Positions 36,711-42,730 of a DNA stretch of 64,000 nucleotides are shown one piece after another; position 1 is the stretch's first letter; each line of letters opens with the position of its first letter. Source of the DNA: Allorhizobium borbori (lineage in GTDB: Bacteria > Pseudomonadota > Alphaproteobacteria > Rhizobiales > Rhizobiaceae); the NCBI RefSeq assembly GCF_014196535.1, contig NZ_JACIDU010000003.1, positions 62,001 to 126,000 of the forward strand, in the 5' to 3' direction. A program made the position numbers and the translations under genes. Below the pieces are notes generated by a model that worked only from the letters and a program-made list of their open reading frames with translations, did not search any database and was not told the origin of the DNA.

Positions 36711-37172
36711 TCAGTCGTACTGTCCGCATGCATATGCAGCGTATACCTTGCATGGATTGCACAGTCGGTGCCCGTAGCCATCGCTCATGATAACCGTCTT
36801 ACACCGCATGCACTCTCTCAGTTTCCGAACCTGGACAGACGTCGACTTCGGCTTCTGCAGCCCTGGTTTGCGGAGACGGCTCTCGACGGCAGCCTTGGTC
36901 CGCCCGAGCGCCTCGGCGATATCGCGCAGTGTCATGTGACGGCGGCGTAGCTGATCGAGAAGAGCGTCATCGTCAGAGGTCCAATACGTCCTCCCGTCCG
37001 CCGTGGGCTTCCCCTCGGGCCGATATCGGCGTCCGAGACGGAGATCGGCAGCGCGCGGTTTGAACGTGGTCGGCGGCTTGCCAATGGCTGCCTCTATCTC
37101 GTCGTCCGTAAAATTCTTCGCCCACATTTCCGCGAGCGTCGCATCCTGCTCTTTTGTCCAGCGGCTCCCCAT
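36711..37172 (-). CDS. Putative DNA-binding protein: two SANT/HTH-like repeats plus zinc ribbon
   Basis: The 153-residue protein has two similar helical repeats: residues 4-45 (RWTKEQDATLAEMWAKNFTD..AIGKPPTTFKPRAADL) and 62-105 (YWTSDDDALLDQLRRRHMTL..ALGRTKAAVESRL). They resemble Myb/SANT or GcrA-like helix-turn-helix units. A C-terminal zinc-ribbon follows with paired cysteines (CMRC, then CNPC) and a His before the second pair. I do not recognise a named family. It is the gene nearest the attachment site, so a role in phage gene regulation or excision is possible. Confidence 0.6.
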   Translation of the reverse strand: MGSRWTKEQDATLAEMWAKNFTDDEIEAAIGKPPTTFKPRAADLRLGRRYRPEGKPTADGRTYWTSDDDALLDQLRRRHMTLRDIAEALGRTKAAVESRLRKPGLQKPKSTSVQVRKLRECMRCKTVIMSDGYGHRLCNPCKVYAAYACGQYD

Positions 37173-37234
37173 CGATCTCTCCCTCTATCGAAGTCTTGAG
37201 ATCGATTCTGTGGTCTGAACGCCGCCGGCGGAAA

Positions 37235-37489
37235 TTAGACGGGACTTATGGTCAGCCCCTTGAACTCCCGACGCATTGCTTCGTACGCGTCGCCCGATCG
37301 ATGGGCCGTCAGTCGCTCCCCATCTCGATATCGGTCGAGGAGAGCGCGGACGTCATCGATCAGTGCTGGTCGCGACGACAGCACTGTCTCGAGCGGATCG
37401 AGGCGGCCGAGGGCTACCGACACATCGACGTAGGCCGCGGCGGCCTCGACGACGTCGTGACGGTCAAACGACATGTCGATGAACTCCAT
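37235..37489 (-). CDS. Hypothetical phage protein, 84 aa
   Basis: Not recognised. The start is ATG 37489 with GAGGG just upstream; ATG 37474 is an alternative. A longer in-frame extension on this strand is the shadow of the next gene. The protein is mostly helical (HDVVEAAAAYVDVSVALGRLD; ALIDDVRALLDRYRDGERL). It overlaps the end of the upstream gene by 26 bp, the last of four tightly packed leftward genes. Confidence 0.55.
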   Translation of the reverse strand: MEFIDMSFDRHDVVEAAAAYVDVSVALGRLDPLETVLSSRPALIDDVRALLDRYRDGERLTAHRSGDAYEAMRREFKGLTISPV

Positions 37490-37850
37490 ACCCTCGCGCC
37501 TGTTGGCATTCGGCGCACCATACTCGCGGACCTGTAGGCGTATCCACAAGCCAACCAGGACGGCCGTCACGCGCACACGACCACGCCGAAAGGCGTGTGG
37601 CGTCTCTGACGATATCGTCGGCAGCGTGAATGGTTTCCTCGGGCAACGGACGCTCGAAACCGAGCGTGATCCACATGAGACCACGCTCGGTTTCGAGCTT
37701 CTCGATCCGAAGATCAGGGTTGAGTTCGCGGAGCGCCTTCGCGGCTTCGACGGCAGCCGTGAAATGGCCGACGTGGAGATCGACCTCGGCCCAGGGATAC
37801 ACGACGTCAGCGTACGCACGCTTGAATACGCGGCTCATCAGGTCATCCAT
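37464..37850 (-). CDS. Hypothetical phage protein, 128 aa
   Basis: Not recognised. The N-terminal two thirds look alpha/beta (YADVVYPWAEVDLHVGHFTAAVEAAKAL; GLMWITLGFERPLPEE). A C-terminal WCAEC pair might be part of a half zinc site. Its ATG overlaps the stop of the upstream gene (TAATG), which indicates translational coupling. Confidence 0.55.
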   Translation of the reverse strand: MDDLMSRVFKRAYADVVYPWAEVDLHVGHFTAAVEAAKALRELNPDLRIEKLETERGLMWITLGFERPLPEETIHAADDIVRDATRLSAWSCARDGRPGWLVDTPTGPRVWCAECQQARGYGVHRHVV

Positions 37851-38152
37851 TAGTGCAGGCTCCCCTTGTTGATCTGCTCGACAGCTTCGAGCGCTCGTCC
37901 AATGATCTCGTTGACCTGCTTCATGCCGTTGGCTTGGATGAGATGCACCGCGCCCGCGATCTGAAAAGTGAGGTCACCCTCCGCATCGCGAACGATGCCG
38001 ATCACGATCAAGAACGCGCGGACGTCGGTCGGCAGGTCTACGAGTTCCTGCATCGCGGCGTGGACGGCAGGCAGCCATTCGTCCGGAATGTCGACAGGAG
38101 CGGTCGGCGAGATCATCGCGCCGTAGATGTGGTTCAGTTCTTCGCCGGTCAT
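37850..38152 (-). CDS. Hypothetical phage protein, 100 aa
   Basis: Not recognised. A compact, probably cytoplasmic protein (PDEWLPAVHAAMQELVDLPTDVRAFLIVIGIV; FQIAGAVHLIQANGMKQVNEIIGRALE). It starts 3 bp after the metallophosphoesterase stop and overlaps the next gene, so it belongs to the same leftward operon. Confidence 0.55.
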   Translation of the reverse strand: MTGEELNHIYGAMISPTAPVDIPDEWLPAVHAAMQELVDLPTDVRAFLIVIGIVRDAEGDLTFQIAGAVHLIQANGMKQVNEIIGRALEAVEQINKGSLH

Positions 38153-38155
38153 CGC

Positions 38156-38704
38156 TTAGCCATCCAAGTCCATGCCAACGGTCAACTCTTCAAACGTCCG
38201 CGGGGCGAACCCCGTGTCGGGGCAGTCCACCCCGACATCCCTAGAGCGCCCAAGAGGCGGCAGGCTGCCGTGGCTATGGCCGAAGAAATGGACAGCGCCC
38301 TTATGCGCGCCAGGCCATGTCCTGTGGGCGTAGTGGCTTAGGTAAACACGACGTCCGTAGTCCGTCGTCTCGAGCGCCGTCGTCGGCGTCCCGAGCCAGT
38401 CCAGACGTGCGATCGTCGGATGCATCTGGTTGGCTTTCTTGAAATCATGGTTGCCGAGGACGAGCTTCTTCATGCCCTTGAGGCGGCCGAAGATGGTGCG
38501 GACACGCTCCTCGTCGTGCAGGCCCATGGCGAAATCGCCGAGGTGATAGACGATGTCACGCTCTCCGACGACGGCGTTCCAGCGGTCGATCAGGGTCTCG
38601 TCCATCTCCTCAGTCGAAGAGAACGGACGGCCTGGATGGGTTAGCATAAGAGCGTGGGAAAAGTGGCTGTCAGCCGTGTAGAACTTGCGTCGGAAGTGCG
38701 ACAT
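38156..38704 (-). CDS. Metallophosphoesterase
   Basis: At 182 residues it carries all calcineurin-type metal motifs: DxH at 12-14 (FYTADSHFSH), GDF at 56-58, GNHD at 84-87, a His in YLSHYAHRTW and GHSHG at 142-146. The start is the ATG 7 nt after GGAGA; the upstream extension is rejected. Small phage and bacterial relatives hydrolyse phosphodiesters or nucleotides, and some act on RNA ends; the substrate is unknown here. First gene of a four-gene leftward operon in the early region. Confidence 0.82.
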   Translation of the reverse strand: MSHFRRKFYTADSHFSHALMLTHPGRPFSSTEEMDETLIDRWNAVVGERDIVYHLGDFAMGLHDEERVRTIFGRLKGMKKLVLGNHDFKKANQMHPTIARLDWLGTPTTALETTDYGRRVYLSHYAHRTWPGAHKGAVHFFGHSHGSLPPLGRSRDVGVDCPDTGFAPRTFEELTVGMDLDG

Positions 38705-38879
38705 GAGATGTCTCCTGCGAATAGATCGATAGCGGTCGTCAGCCCCCAAGGGCTTCAGTCGGCTATCGCTATGCGCAGGTTGGTCATCTCGGTCTCCATC
38801 AATTCGCGGCAACCATGCCGGGCACGAATTGGTAAGTCAACGCGGCATCCGCGCATCCGGTTAACGAGATGCGATCGGA

Positions 38880-40358
38880 TCAGAAGTCGATGTCGTCGTC
38901 GCTGTAGTCAACGGCGGCCGTCTTGAAATCAGGGGTCGGCTCGTCGCCGTAGCTGAGATGCGCGTAGTCGTCGCCCATGGAGATGTCGTCATCGGCGACA
39001 TACTCGGCTTCGACAACGTTCGTCTCGATGACGGCGGTGACCACCTTCTTCTTCGGCTGACGCTCGACGGCGACGCCGACGTCCTCGGCGATGTTGAAGC
39101 TACCGAACTGAGCAAAGTCCTTCTTGTCGAGCCAGAACTCGAGGACATCGTCAGCGCCGTGCTGGTCGATCAGACCGATGAAGTCGGCGTCTGACAGGCC
39201 AACGCTGAACTCTGCCTTACCGCCCATGGCCGCCCAGACCTCCAGTTTCCACTTGTCGGCGACGAACTGCACGCTGCTGTTCAGCCACGTCGCGGCTTTC
39301 CGCAGAACCAGGAGGTTCGGGTAGCGCTCGGTCGGGATCGAGTTGACGCCCGTGTTCACGGCATCGACCTGTTCGCGGGCCTCTGCGGTCAGGTTCAGGG
39401 CCTTCACTTCCTTGAGCTTCTTGGCCGCGTTGCCGACTTCGATGAGAATGTCGTCCTCAGGACCGAAGCCCAGGTCGAACGACAGCTTGAAGCGGCGGCG
39501 CGGGCCAGAGATGGCGAGCAGGTCGTCACGGACGCGAGCGATGGCATCTTCGACAACGCTGGTCTGTGCTGTCTCCGGAATGCCGAGAGCGGACGCGAAC
39601 TGCTGACGGCTGCCGCCGATGGTCTGCCGCTTGGACCAGTGCTTGCCAGCCTCGAATGAGGCCTTGATGTAGAGCGCCGTCGTGTATTTCGAGCGGAACT
39701 TGGCGATGGCGTTGATGTCCACCCAGCCGTAGTCCCTGCTATGACCGACGGCGTCGCGCAGCACCTTGGGCATGCCGAACGTGACGATCTCGCCATCGAT
39801 CTCCAGCATCTCAAGCATTGGCATCGAGACACGGCCGTGAGCGCCAAACTGGTTGACGTGAATCGACATCTGGAGCGACGTCAGCTTCTGGAGCGACTTG
39901 ATGATGCGGCTACGGTGTTCGACGCCGAGGAAGTCCTTGAGGGCCTGCATCGAGATAGTAGCGGTGGCGTCTTCGATTCCGTGATGCCGGTGCTGCCCGA
40001 ACAGTCTCCAGAAGATCGCGATGTCTTGGGCGTTCAGGGTCTTGATGTCGGTCTTGAGGGTTTCGACGACAACCCGGGGAATCTCGATCCTCGGCGACGT
40101 CCTGTCGTTTGTCTGAACGGTCTCGAAATCGAAGTCGGAGGCTTTGATGCCACGGCGTTGATAGCCACGGATGACGGCATTGCCGGAAAGCTGCCAGATG
40201 TAGTCAGAGCGGACGCCAGCTTGGTTCCAGTGTTCCATGAACGTGCCGCGCTTGCCGTGCATCTTATGCCGCGGCTTGCCCATTTCGTCGATGTCTGTAG
40301 GTTGCTGGTAGTCCAAGATCGTCTCCCCGTTAAACAAGGATTGATCGAGATGGCGCAC
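38880..40358 (-). CDS. Plasmid-type replication initiator (Rep_3-like winged-helix protein)
   Basis: A 492-residue protein. Residues 85-180 form a first winged-helix-like unit (LKTLNAQDIAIFWRLFGQHRH; ISMQALKDFLGVEHRSRIIKSLQKL), and residues 190-290 form a second (VTFGMPKVLRDAV; YGWVDINAIAKFRSKYTTALYIKASF; QFASALGIP). This is the WH1-WH2 pattern of Rep_3 initiators. The C-terminal 150 residues are acidic and less ordered. GTG 40358 gives the full frame; TTG 40316, preceded by GGGGAG at 6 nt, has the better ribosome site. It reads away from a 600-bp non-coding region with palindromic repeats, the natural origin candidate. The assignment is by pattern only. Confidence 0.55.
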   Translation of the reverse strand: MRHLDQSLFNGETILDYQQPTDIDEMGKPRHKMHGKRGTFMEHWNQAGVRSDYIWQLSGNAVIRGYQRRGIKASDFDFETVQTNDRTSPRIEIPRVVVETLKTDIKTLNAQDIAIFWRLFGQHRHHGIEDATATISMQALKDFLGVEHRSRIIKSLQKLTSLQMSIHVNQFGAHGRVSMPMLEMLEIDGEIVTFGMPKVLRDAVGHSRDYGWVDINAIAKFRSKYTTALYIKASFEAGKHWSKRQTIGGSRQQFASALGIPETAQTSVVEDAIARVRDDLLAISGPRRRFKLSFDLGFGPEDDILIEVGNAAKKLKEVKALNLTAEAREQVDAVNTGVNSIPTERYPNLLVLRKAATWLNSSVQFVADKWKLEVWAAMGGKAEFSVGLSDADFIGLIDQHGADDVLEFWLDKKDFAQFGSFNIAEDVGVAVERQPKKKVVTAVIETNVVEAEYVADDDISMGDDYAHLSYGDEPTPDFKTAAVDYSDDDIDF

Positions 40359-40760
40359 GGCGCAATAGCCGACGACAGGATTATTTCACGTATTGCTCTC
40401 GGGCCTTAGAGTTCTGCCGCCTCTGCTCGTCTGTCCAGGGTGGTATCATGGAATCATAATAAGAGGACTTATTAGAGCGCGTAACGGGGTTGTCTTAGAA
40501 GACCTTGGATAGCGTCTTCGAGACCTTATGGGTTCAGAGAATACACTGGGGTTTCCTGTCTTCCCTGGCGGGGCCTAGCGGGGCGCTTCGCTTGTTTTTG
40601 TTCTTTAGGTCCAAAGCGGCGAAGCGTCGAGTAACCGTCAGGCGGACGAGAGAACATTATGAGCGTAGCGACACATAAGATAGCGCTGTCCTGTACCCTT
40701 CGGGTTCGTGACGGCGAAGCCCCTTGGTTTCATTATCTATTGGGAGCGCCAGGGAGAGTC

Positions 40761-40797
40761 GTCGCGCGGAGCGCTCCTAGTGCGCGACGCGTTTTTA
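40761..40797 (+). terminator. Hairpin with T-run, probable terminator
   Basis: GTCGCGC pairs with GCGCGAC, enclosing the palindrome GGAGCGCTCC, then GCGTTTTTAAAA. Read on the plus strand it looks like an intrinsic terminator; in an origin region it could instead be a structural element. Confidence 0.5.
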
Positions 40798-40803
40798 AAA
40801 CGC

Positions 40804-40897
40804 AAAGTTACTTGTAACCGAAATACGTTCATGGCGACTCTGTCATCGTTAGCAAAGTTACATGTAGGTCCAAGAAATTAAAGTTACACGTAACTTT
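40804..40897. repeat. Three AAAGTTACnnGTAAC palindromic repeats
   Basis: Copies are AAAGTTACTTGTAAC (40804-40818), AAAGTTACATGTAGG (40854-40868, right half decayed) and AAAGTTACACGTAACTTT (40880-40897). Starts are 50 and 26 bp apart. The last copy is a near-perfect palindrome 62 bp before the ATG of the rightward gene. They are either operators for a dimeric repressor or iterons for the initiator. Confidence 0.7.
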
Positions 40898-40958
40898 CGT
40901 GTTGTGTGAAGTTCCGCCGGTCGACATGCTTGTGTCAGTGGAGCCGAGGGAGACGGAC

Positions 40959-41408
40959 ATGAAGACGTACACACAGCAGTTGCTCGAAGAGATGATCGCG
41001 GACGACGATGCGCCGGTCGCCGAGAAGCCCAAGATGAAGCGTGGCCGCAAGGTCCGCGAGGATCGGTCGGGCGAGACGCCTGAAGAGTTCCGCGCCCGGA
41101 AGTCCGAGGAGCAGAAGGAACGCCGTGCTGCGCGCGCCGCGAAGGAAGCCGAGATGAAGACGGTCATCAGGACCGCCGACACCACACGTCAGGCGTTGGC
41201 CGATGCGGCGATGGTCCTGCTTCATGAGGGCGGCGAAGTCGCGGCCAGGATCGAGGCACTGCTCGGCGAAGTGTTCAATGTCCAGGTGGGCGCTCCGATG
41301 AGCATCCGCTCTGAGTGTAGGACCCGCACCCTCAAGCCGAAGTACCTCAAGTACCCCCCGATGACCGACGCCGAACGCGCACGTCGGATCAAGGCGCTGG
41401 CGATGTGA
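40959..41408 (+). CDS. Hypothetical basic, helical protein, 149 aa
   Basis: Not recognised. The start is the ATG after GAGGGAGA; a 20-codon extension upstream runs into the repeat region. A charged helical stretch (KMKRGRKVREDRSGETPEEFRARKSEEQKERRAARAAKEAEMK) fills residues 30-70 and looks like a nucleic-acid-binding or coiled segment. It is divergent from the initiator gene and directly follows the palindromic repeats, so a copy-control or partition-accessory role is conceivable but unsupported. Confidence 0.55.
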   Translation: MKTYTQQLLEEMIADDDAPVAEKPKMKRGRKVREDRSGETPEEFRARKSEEQKERRAARAAKEAEMKTVIRTADTTRQALADAAMVLLHEGGEVAARIEALLGEVFNVQVGAPMSIRSECRTRTLKPKYLKYPPMTDAERARRIKALAM

Positions 41409-41439
41409 TCCAATGTGCGAATGGGACAAATGTGACGGC

Positions 41440-41607
41440 TTATACCTCTAGCTCCGGTTTAACCATATCTTGAGGTTCTTGCGGCTGACACTCGCCAAGG
41501 CACACGCCCTGGTTTAAATGGGGCGAATGCCCCACCAGTCTGTCTTCAGATGGCGCTACGACCGCAGACCAGCGTTCTGCGCTTTTGGATAAACGAACAG
41601 GAGGCAT
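41440..41607 (-). CDS. Short frame overlapping the antitoxin stop, possible toxin remnant (55 aa)
   Basis: The ATG overlaps the antitoxin stop (TGATG), the usual toxin-antitoxin junction. The first residues MPPVRLSKSAERW resemble the start of RelE/ParE toxins. The remaining 42 residues do not, and the frame ends inside the left inverted repeat. A toxin cut off by the repeat, or a chance frame, are both possible. Confidence 0.3.
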   Translation of the reverse strand: MPPVRLSKSAERWSAVVAPSEDRLVGHSPHLNQGVCLGECQPQEPQDMVKPELEV

Positions 41608-41885
41608 CAACCGACCCGCTGACCACGGCGATATTCGGCGGCATCGACGATTGTCCGAGCCTTTTCAAGCACGTCCTCAAGATCGACACTTTCCCCGCGA
41701 TCCAGTTCATCGATGCCTTGAGCATCTCGGAGAACTTCCGCTCCTTCACCTGCCAGATATTGACCAAGGGCCCTCTGCATCACCCAGGTACGATCTCGAT
41801 CCAGAAGCACGGCAATCCGATCAAACTCCTCAACCAAAGGCGTCGGCAACCTGAGGGAAACCTGGGTTTTTTCGTTATGCAACAT
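41607..41885 (-). CDS. Ribbon-helix-helix (CopG/ParD-type) antitoxin-like protein
   Basis: A 92-residue protein. Its N-terminus is a ribbon-helix-helix: strand KTQVSLRLPTPLVEEFDRIA, helix B DRDRTWVMQRALGQYL. The C-terminal tail is acidic and helical, as in antitoxins that wrap their toxin (GIDELDRGESVDLEDVLEKARTIV). The start at 41885 is chosen because the earlier ATG (41897) lies inside a perfect inverted repeat that is the likely operator. No complete toxin gene follows. It could be an orphan antitoxin, an anti-addiction factor, or a plain repressor. Confidence 0.7.
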   Translation of the reverse strand: MLHNEKTQVSLRLPTPLVEEFDRIAVLLDRDRTWVMQRALGQYLAGEGAEVLRDAQGIDELDRGESVDLEDVLEKARTIVDAAEYRRGQRVG

Positions 41886-41894
41886 GGCAAACCG

Positions 41895-41919
41895 CACCGT
41901 ATTTCACTGAAATACGGTG
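41895..41919. promoter_or_regulatory. Perfect inverted repeat, operator of the RHH protein
   Basis: CACCGTATTTC, 3-bp spacer, GAAATACGGTG: an 11-bp perfect dyad immediately upstream of the antitoxin-like gene. RHH antitoxins bind such dyads to repress their own promoter. Confidence 0.7.
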
Positions 41920-42027
41920 TAACCCATTCGCTATAAAAGTCAATTGCCACTGCTCTTTGCTGCCCGGAGGGAATCGCATAAACCCCTGATTATCGGACAT
42001 TTATGCAAATTTTATCGAGCCTCAATA

Positions 42028-42119
42028 TATAGTGGTTCCGGAGCTAACGGGACGTCAAATGTGTCCCATTGAAGATTTAAGATGACGCGGCGGTCTTGGG
42101 TGTCCCAGCCGCCGTTTTT
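42028..42119 (+). ncRNA. Possible short transcript (weak promoter to terminator, no ORF)
   Basis: A TATAGT box (42028-42033), with no good -35, is followed after about 55 bp by an intrinsic terminator with no coding frame between. The transcript would carry the right inverted-repeat arm and so be complementary to the sequence just after the 40959-41408 gene (41420-41437), where 16 of 18 bases pair. This is a candidate only. Confidence 0.25.
42088..42119 (+). terminator. Rho-independent terminator
   Basis: CGGCGG / CCGCCG with an inner GGG-TGT-CCC stem, followed by TTTTT. There is no plus-strand gene between 41409 and here, so it must end a short RNA or readthrough from 40959. Confidence 0.8.
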
Positions 42120-42132
42120 GTCGCTTGCATGA

Positions 42133-42165
42133 TAACGCCGTTAGATCGGGCGCATAACGGCGTTA
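42133..42165. promoter_or_regulatory. Pair of TAACGGCGTTA operator-like sites
   Basis: TAACGCCGTTA (42133-42143) and its reverse complement TAACGGCGTTA (42155-42165) have centres 22 bp apart, two DNA turns, just before the gene at 42181. A third copy, TAACGGCGTT, is at 42661-42670 upstream of the AbiEii-like gene. A shared regulator is likely. Confidence 0.55.
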
Positions 42166-42180
42166 CGGGAGAAGCGCGAG

Positions 42181-42525
42181 ATGGCAAAGGTTTCGAGGGA
42201 GCAGTGGTACAAGACGACAGAGCGTCAGAGGGAGGCCTCGGAGCGCACGAGGTCGGCGAGGAAGAAAGCCCGCAGTCCTCAGGCGCGCGACGTAGACGAG
42301 GCATTGTCGGCGGCCATGGCGTCGGTATCCCGGCGCATCCTGCGTGAGGACAAGGCCGCCCGAGACGCGGGCTCCTGCGTCGAGATGGTGATGCCCAGGC
42401 AGATCACCGACTGGCTCCTGGATGCTACCATCAGCCACCTTGTCGACATCCGAGGAATGGATCGCTCGAAGTCGAGGTCCGCACTTCAGGACCGTCTCAA
42501 GAAGAGCCGACGCTACCAGTCCTGA
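42181..42525 (+). CDS. Hypothetical basic protein, 114 aa
   Basis: Not recognised. Strongly basic N-terminal helix (REQWYKTTERQREASERTRSARKKAR) and a C-terminal part (MVMPRQITDWLLDATISHLVDIRGMDRSKSRSALQDRL) that could be a small helical DNA-binding unit. It sits right after two operator-like palindromes and 205 bp upstream of the AbiEii-like gene on the same strand. It could be that gene's partner or regulator, but shows no AbiEi motif. Confidence 0.5.
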   Translation: MAKVSREQWYKTTERQREASERTRSARKKARSPQARDVDEALSAAMASVSRRILREDKAARDAGSCVEMVMPRQITDWLLDATISHLVDIRGMDRSKSRSALQDRLKKSRRYQS

Positions 42526-42730
42526 TCGGCGAGTTCGCTGATACCTACACATCATCCAAAGCTCTGGACCCCATCTGGCGGCCTTCCCTGCGCTTGTTTT
42601 CTGAGGCGTTAGTCTCGTTTCCCCCCATTACTCCCCAAATCAGAATCGAAAATTTTGAAATAACGGCGTTTTTGCTTAGTGCCTTGCAAGGCCCAGAAAC
42701 ACGATCTCCTCACAGTCTGAGGAGACACCG
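42526..42730. other. Leader of the AbiEii-like gene
   Basis: The 205 bp between two same-strand genes are non-coding. They contain the operator-like TAACGGCGTT (42661-42670), a palindrome GCCTTGCAAGGC (42681-42692) and the ribosome-site hairpin described separately. Confidence 0.55.
42705..42725 (+). promoter_or_regulatory. Hairpin sequestering the Shine-Dalgarno of the AbiEii-like gene
   Basis: TCTCCTCA, loop CAGTC, TGAGGAGA: a perfect 8-bp stem with a 5-nt loop. The 3' strand contains the ribosome site GAGGAGA, 5 nt from the ATG at 42731. In the folded RNA the site is fully paired, so translation should be low unless the hairpin is opened. Confidence 0.7.

Larger units (their letters stand above)
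40359..40958. other. 600-bp non-coding region: candidate replication origin / divergent control region
   Basis: No gene fits. Visible structure from left to right: TAATAAG-AGGA-CTTATTA dyad (40457-40474); CGCTTCGC (40584-40591) complementary to GCGAAGCG (40619-40626); a strong hairpin GTCGCGC..GCGCGAC enclosing GGAGCGCTCC and followed by T5 (40761-40797); then three palindromic GTTACnnGTAAC-type sites (40804-40897). It separates the leftward initiator gene from a rightward gene at 40959. I saw no DnaA box of the TTATCCACA type. Confidence 0.5.
41420..42070. repeat. 651-bp segment bounded by imperfect inverted repeats
   Basis: Left arm 41420-41478 and right arm 42017-42070 are inverted copies. 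The outermost 18 bp agree at 16 positions (AATGGGACAAATGTGACG against AATGGGACACATTTGACG). After a length difference, TAGCTCCGG, AACCA and TAT..TTGAGG.TC also match. The segment encloses a ribbon-helix-helix antitoxin gene and a short overlapping frame. It may be a small mobile cassette or a duplicated control region. No transposase is present. Confidence 0.6.

Noticed and set aside
37490-37819. N-terminal extension of the 84-residue gene to 194 residues
   Set aside because: It lies wholly over another gene in a different frame and is Ser/Arg-rich low-quality sequence.
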